Positions 61,756 through 64,000 of a stretch of 64,000 bases of DNA are shown here, one piece after another. Position 1 is the stretch's first letter, and every line of letters starts with the position of its first letter. The DNA lies in the NCBI RefSeq assembly GCF_023973825.1, contig NC_090123.1, positions 1,223,501-1,287,500 of the forward strand. Reading direction: 5' to 3'. A program made the position numbers and the translations under genes. Origin of the DNA: Plasmodium brasilianum (taxonomy: Eukaryota; Apicomplexa; Aconoidasida; Haemosporida; Plasmodiidae). The notes below the pieces were generated by a model that saw only the letters and a program-made list of their open reading frames with translations, was not told the origin of the DNA and searched no databases.

Positions 61756-63669
61756 TTTTTTTTTTTTTTTGTTTTATTTTCTTCTGCACTATTCGCGATT
61801 ATTTCGTTTTGTCTTTTTGAGCGCACATTTATCTGCCGTACTAAGAAGTTTTGCAGGCGTATATGTGCACGTTTATACATATGCTCGTTTGTACATGTGT
61901 TTACATATGTACATGTATTTACGTTTGTGTGCGCAATATGTTCCCCTTTTTTTCGTTAGAGAAATACATGCACCTGTTTTCATACAAAACTTGAAAAGTC
62001 ATAAAAAGGCACAACAATGCTATGAGGAAAAAAATAGAAACAAAATTAAAATAAAATTTTAAAAGAATCTTTGCATTAAAATTGAAGAGGGAGAAAAGAC
62101 AAAATAAGGCTAAACTGAAAGGCGGAAAAATATTATAAATTTTTCGAATTGTTACAAGGACGTGTATGTGCACGTTTTACCAAAAAAATAAAAAAAAGAA
62201 AAATGGAAAGAAAATAAAAAAATATGCAAAAGTGGATAAAAAGGGTATACTTATGGAATGGGCAAAATGGGTAATAGTTTGTTGTAAAGGAAGAATTTTA
62301 CTATCTGACCCCTTCTCTTATGTTTTTATACTAAAGGGAAATTATTACAATTAAAAAAAAAAAAAAAAAAAAATATTGTACAGTACAATACATTACAACT
62401 CAGTGCAGTACACATAAATGCGCTTAAGCAGGTGCAAAATATGCAAAAATACATGTGAATACTCGAAAAATCCATAAAATGTAGGTTTATATAAGTACTT
62501 ATGTACGATAAGAGTAAAATGATCCATACTTTTTTATGTTTTATTTGATACATTTATGTGAGTTTTAACGATCGCCCATAATTTGGTGTCCTGACAATGA
62601 GGAGGATATTAAACCAACACTTGAGCTGAACCTCTATTTTATTACATTTTATTATAAATCATTATATTCTGTTTCATTTTACCTGTTTTTATTTTACCTT
62701 ATTTCATTTTCTCATTTTTTTTTACCAAATGAACAGAACAATGAAATATAAAAAAGGAATAAAAGTTGTCCCTCCTAAGTGCTACTCCACTTACGTTCAT
62801 GAAAAAAATAAAATTGTGTATTCATATTCATCATTTGTCTGCGCAAAATTTATATTTCCCATGGTGGTTTCCGTTTTAGGATAAAAATATTTTTTTTCTA
62901 TTGTGCGTTAAAATCAATTAAATTAACAAGTACAGAAAAAATAAAAATAAAAATAAAAAAAGATAAAAATAAACATAAAAATGAACAAAATTAAAATGAA
63001 AATATACATAAAAATGAGCAAAAATAAACATGAAAATATACATAAAAATGAGCAAAAATAAACATGAAAATATACATAAAAATGAATAAAAATAAACATG
63101 AAATTACACATAAAAATAAATATAATGTATGCGTACACATTCACAATGAATATGTCTAAAGATGTTTCGTGGGGCGCATACACAAGATCACATACACATA
63201 TGTGATATGCATAGGTTTTAACAATATATGTTTCTTATAAATAAAATACATCTTTGTTTAAAAGAAAATAAAATTTCATTGAGGTATTTTTTTTCTTTTT
63301 TTTTGCTGTTATAAAAGCATATAAAGAACAAATAAAGGTAAAAGTTATCATCAGATAATTTTTTGTTCTATGTGCATTTTTTTTACAGTGTAATGGATAC
63401 ATGTACATATATATATATATACACACGCATATATATACATATATATATATACACACGCACATATATACATATATATATATACACACGCATATATATACAT
63501 ATATATATATACACACGCACATATATACATATATATATATACACACGCACATATATACATATATATATATACACACGCACATATATACATATATATATAT
63601 ACACACGCACATATATACATATATATGCACCTACATATGGGGCATTTTAACGAGGGTGCAAAACCTCAC
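61639..63669. other. intergenic region with two possible small exons
   Basis: Upstream of the coiled-coil gene and downstream of the edge gene. On the minus strand an ATG at 62862 opens MGNINFAQTNDEYEYTIL and runs to a stop at a T-rich run (about 62800), beyond which another frame stays open to about 62706. A GC-richer patch (62562-62640) is open in two minus frames. Neither is enough to call a gene. The rest is A-rich repeat (62930-63120) and microsatellite. Confidence 0.45.
63405..63625. repeat. 30-bp compound microsatellite, about 7 copies
   Basis: Exact 30-base periodicity of acacacgcatatatatacat plus atatatatat, with c/t variants at one position. It is open in several frames, which gives false ORFs on both strands. 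Confidence 0.95.
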
Positions 63670-63891
63670 CAGTCAAGTCACTGTCATATAAGACAATTTC
63701 CTTCACTGCATTGGTTTCTGTTTTAATTTCAATTTTTGTTTTTCCTTTTGCTTCAATTTTTCTTGTTGTTTTTTTTTTAACGTTTCTTCTTTCTCAACAA
63801 TAGCTATAATATCGTCGATTTTTTCCCTCTTTTTTTTTTTCTTTGATTCATTATTTAACAAGAGCTTTAGTTTTTCATTCACGCCAATTAC
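63670..63891 (-). CDS. partial gene: Lys/Glu-rich exon of a gene cut by the right edge
   Basis: A CCCCGCAG acceptor at 63892 opens a phase-0 exon beginning VIGVNEKLKLLLNNESKKK and continuing IDDIIAIVEKEETLKKK. This frame stops at 63703. From an A-run at about 63770-63780 another frame reads IEAKGKTKIEIKTETNAVKE and IVLYDSDLTG up to a GTGAGG donor at 63669, with better composition than the first frame's ending. Either the exon ends at 63703 or a one- or two-base homopolymer error hides a downstream junction. Upstream exons lie beyond 64000. Function unknown; the visible part is a charged coiled coil. Confidence 0.5.
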
Positions 63892-64000
63892 CTGCGGGGA
63901 GGGGGGGGAAAGATAATTAAAAAAAGAAGGTACATGTATGTAAAAGTTTACATATGTGCATGTTTACTGTAGGTATATACTATATGTACATAAACGTGTA

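Noticed and set aside
63235..63691. Overlapping ORFs on both strands
   Set aside because: They are products of the 30-bp microsatellite; the peptides are pure Tyr/Ile/Thr/His or Val/Cys/Ile repeats.
1..64000. tRNA, rRNA or telomeric sequence
   Set aside because: I saw no T-loop/anticodon arrangement, rRNA-like conserved stretch or telomere-type heptamer array.

Overview
The window is nuclear DNA from an AT-rich malaria parasite (Plasmodium). The evidence is the very low GC content, long poly(dA:dT) tracts, short GT-AG introns with T-rich acceptors, Asn/Lys/Asp low-complexity inserts in conserved proteins, and the gene set. From memory, the neighbours Eps15, glutamine-fructose-6-phosphate aminotransferase (GFPT) and Cox17 lie in the same order on P. 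falciparum chromosome 10, so this looks like the syntenic block of another species. The species cannot be fixed by eye; P. malariae or P. ovale would fit the composition.

Layout, left to right. A five-exon Eps15-like endocytic adaptor (264-3961, minus) is followed by about 7 kb of AT-rich intergenic DNA and single-exon GFPT (10997-13387, plus). Next come an ATP12-like F1-ATPase assembly factor (14050-15336, minus), a secreted protein with two retropepsin-like half-domains (16771-19543, minus, with one apparent homopolymer frameshift), and a 13-exon membrane protein (20968-26995, minus) that I reconstruct as two tandem polycystin-like channel repeats plus a coiled-coil tail. A possible tiny plus-strand gene lies at 27510-28179. 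A giant ten-exon dynein heavy-chain-like gene fills 28554-47994 (minus). The right third holds Cox17 (50025-50225, plus), mitochondrial ribosomal protein bL35m (50935-51516, plus), a three-exon small single-pass membrane protein (52141-52843, minus), a 16-exon coiled-coil protein (54040-61638, minus) and the last visible exon of a gene cut by the right edge.

The two strongest discoveries come from joining exons that look unremarkable one by one. First, the dynein-like protein keeps the tail, linker, AAA1-AAA6 and C-terminal layout of a dynein heavy chain. It has no recognisable Walker A in AAA1, AAA2 or AAA4, has lost the AAA1 Walker B aspartate, and has almost no stalk and no room for a microtubule-binding domain, so it looks like a dynein that is not a motor. 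Second, the 20968-26995 gene encodes two successive S1 / luminal domain / S2-S6 units, each with the YN-x-N type strand before S2 seen in polycystins, in a genus where I know of no established TRP-type channel.

Several genes serve the mitochondrion (ATP12-like, Cox17, bL35m and probably the 77-residue membrane protein). Exon boundaries were chosen by hand from splice consensus, reading phase and protein continuity. For all multi-exon genes the phases add up to a whole number of codons. No database search was run.
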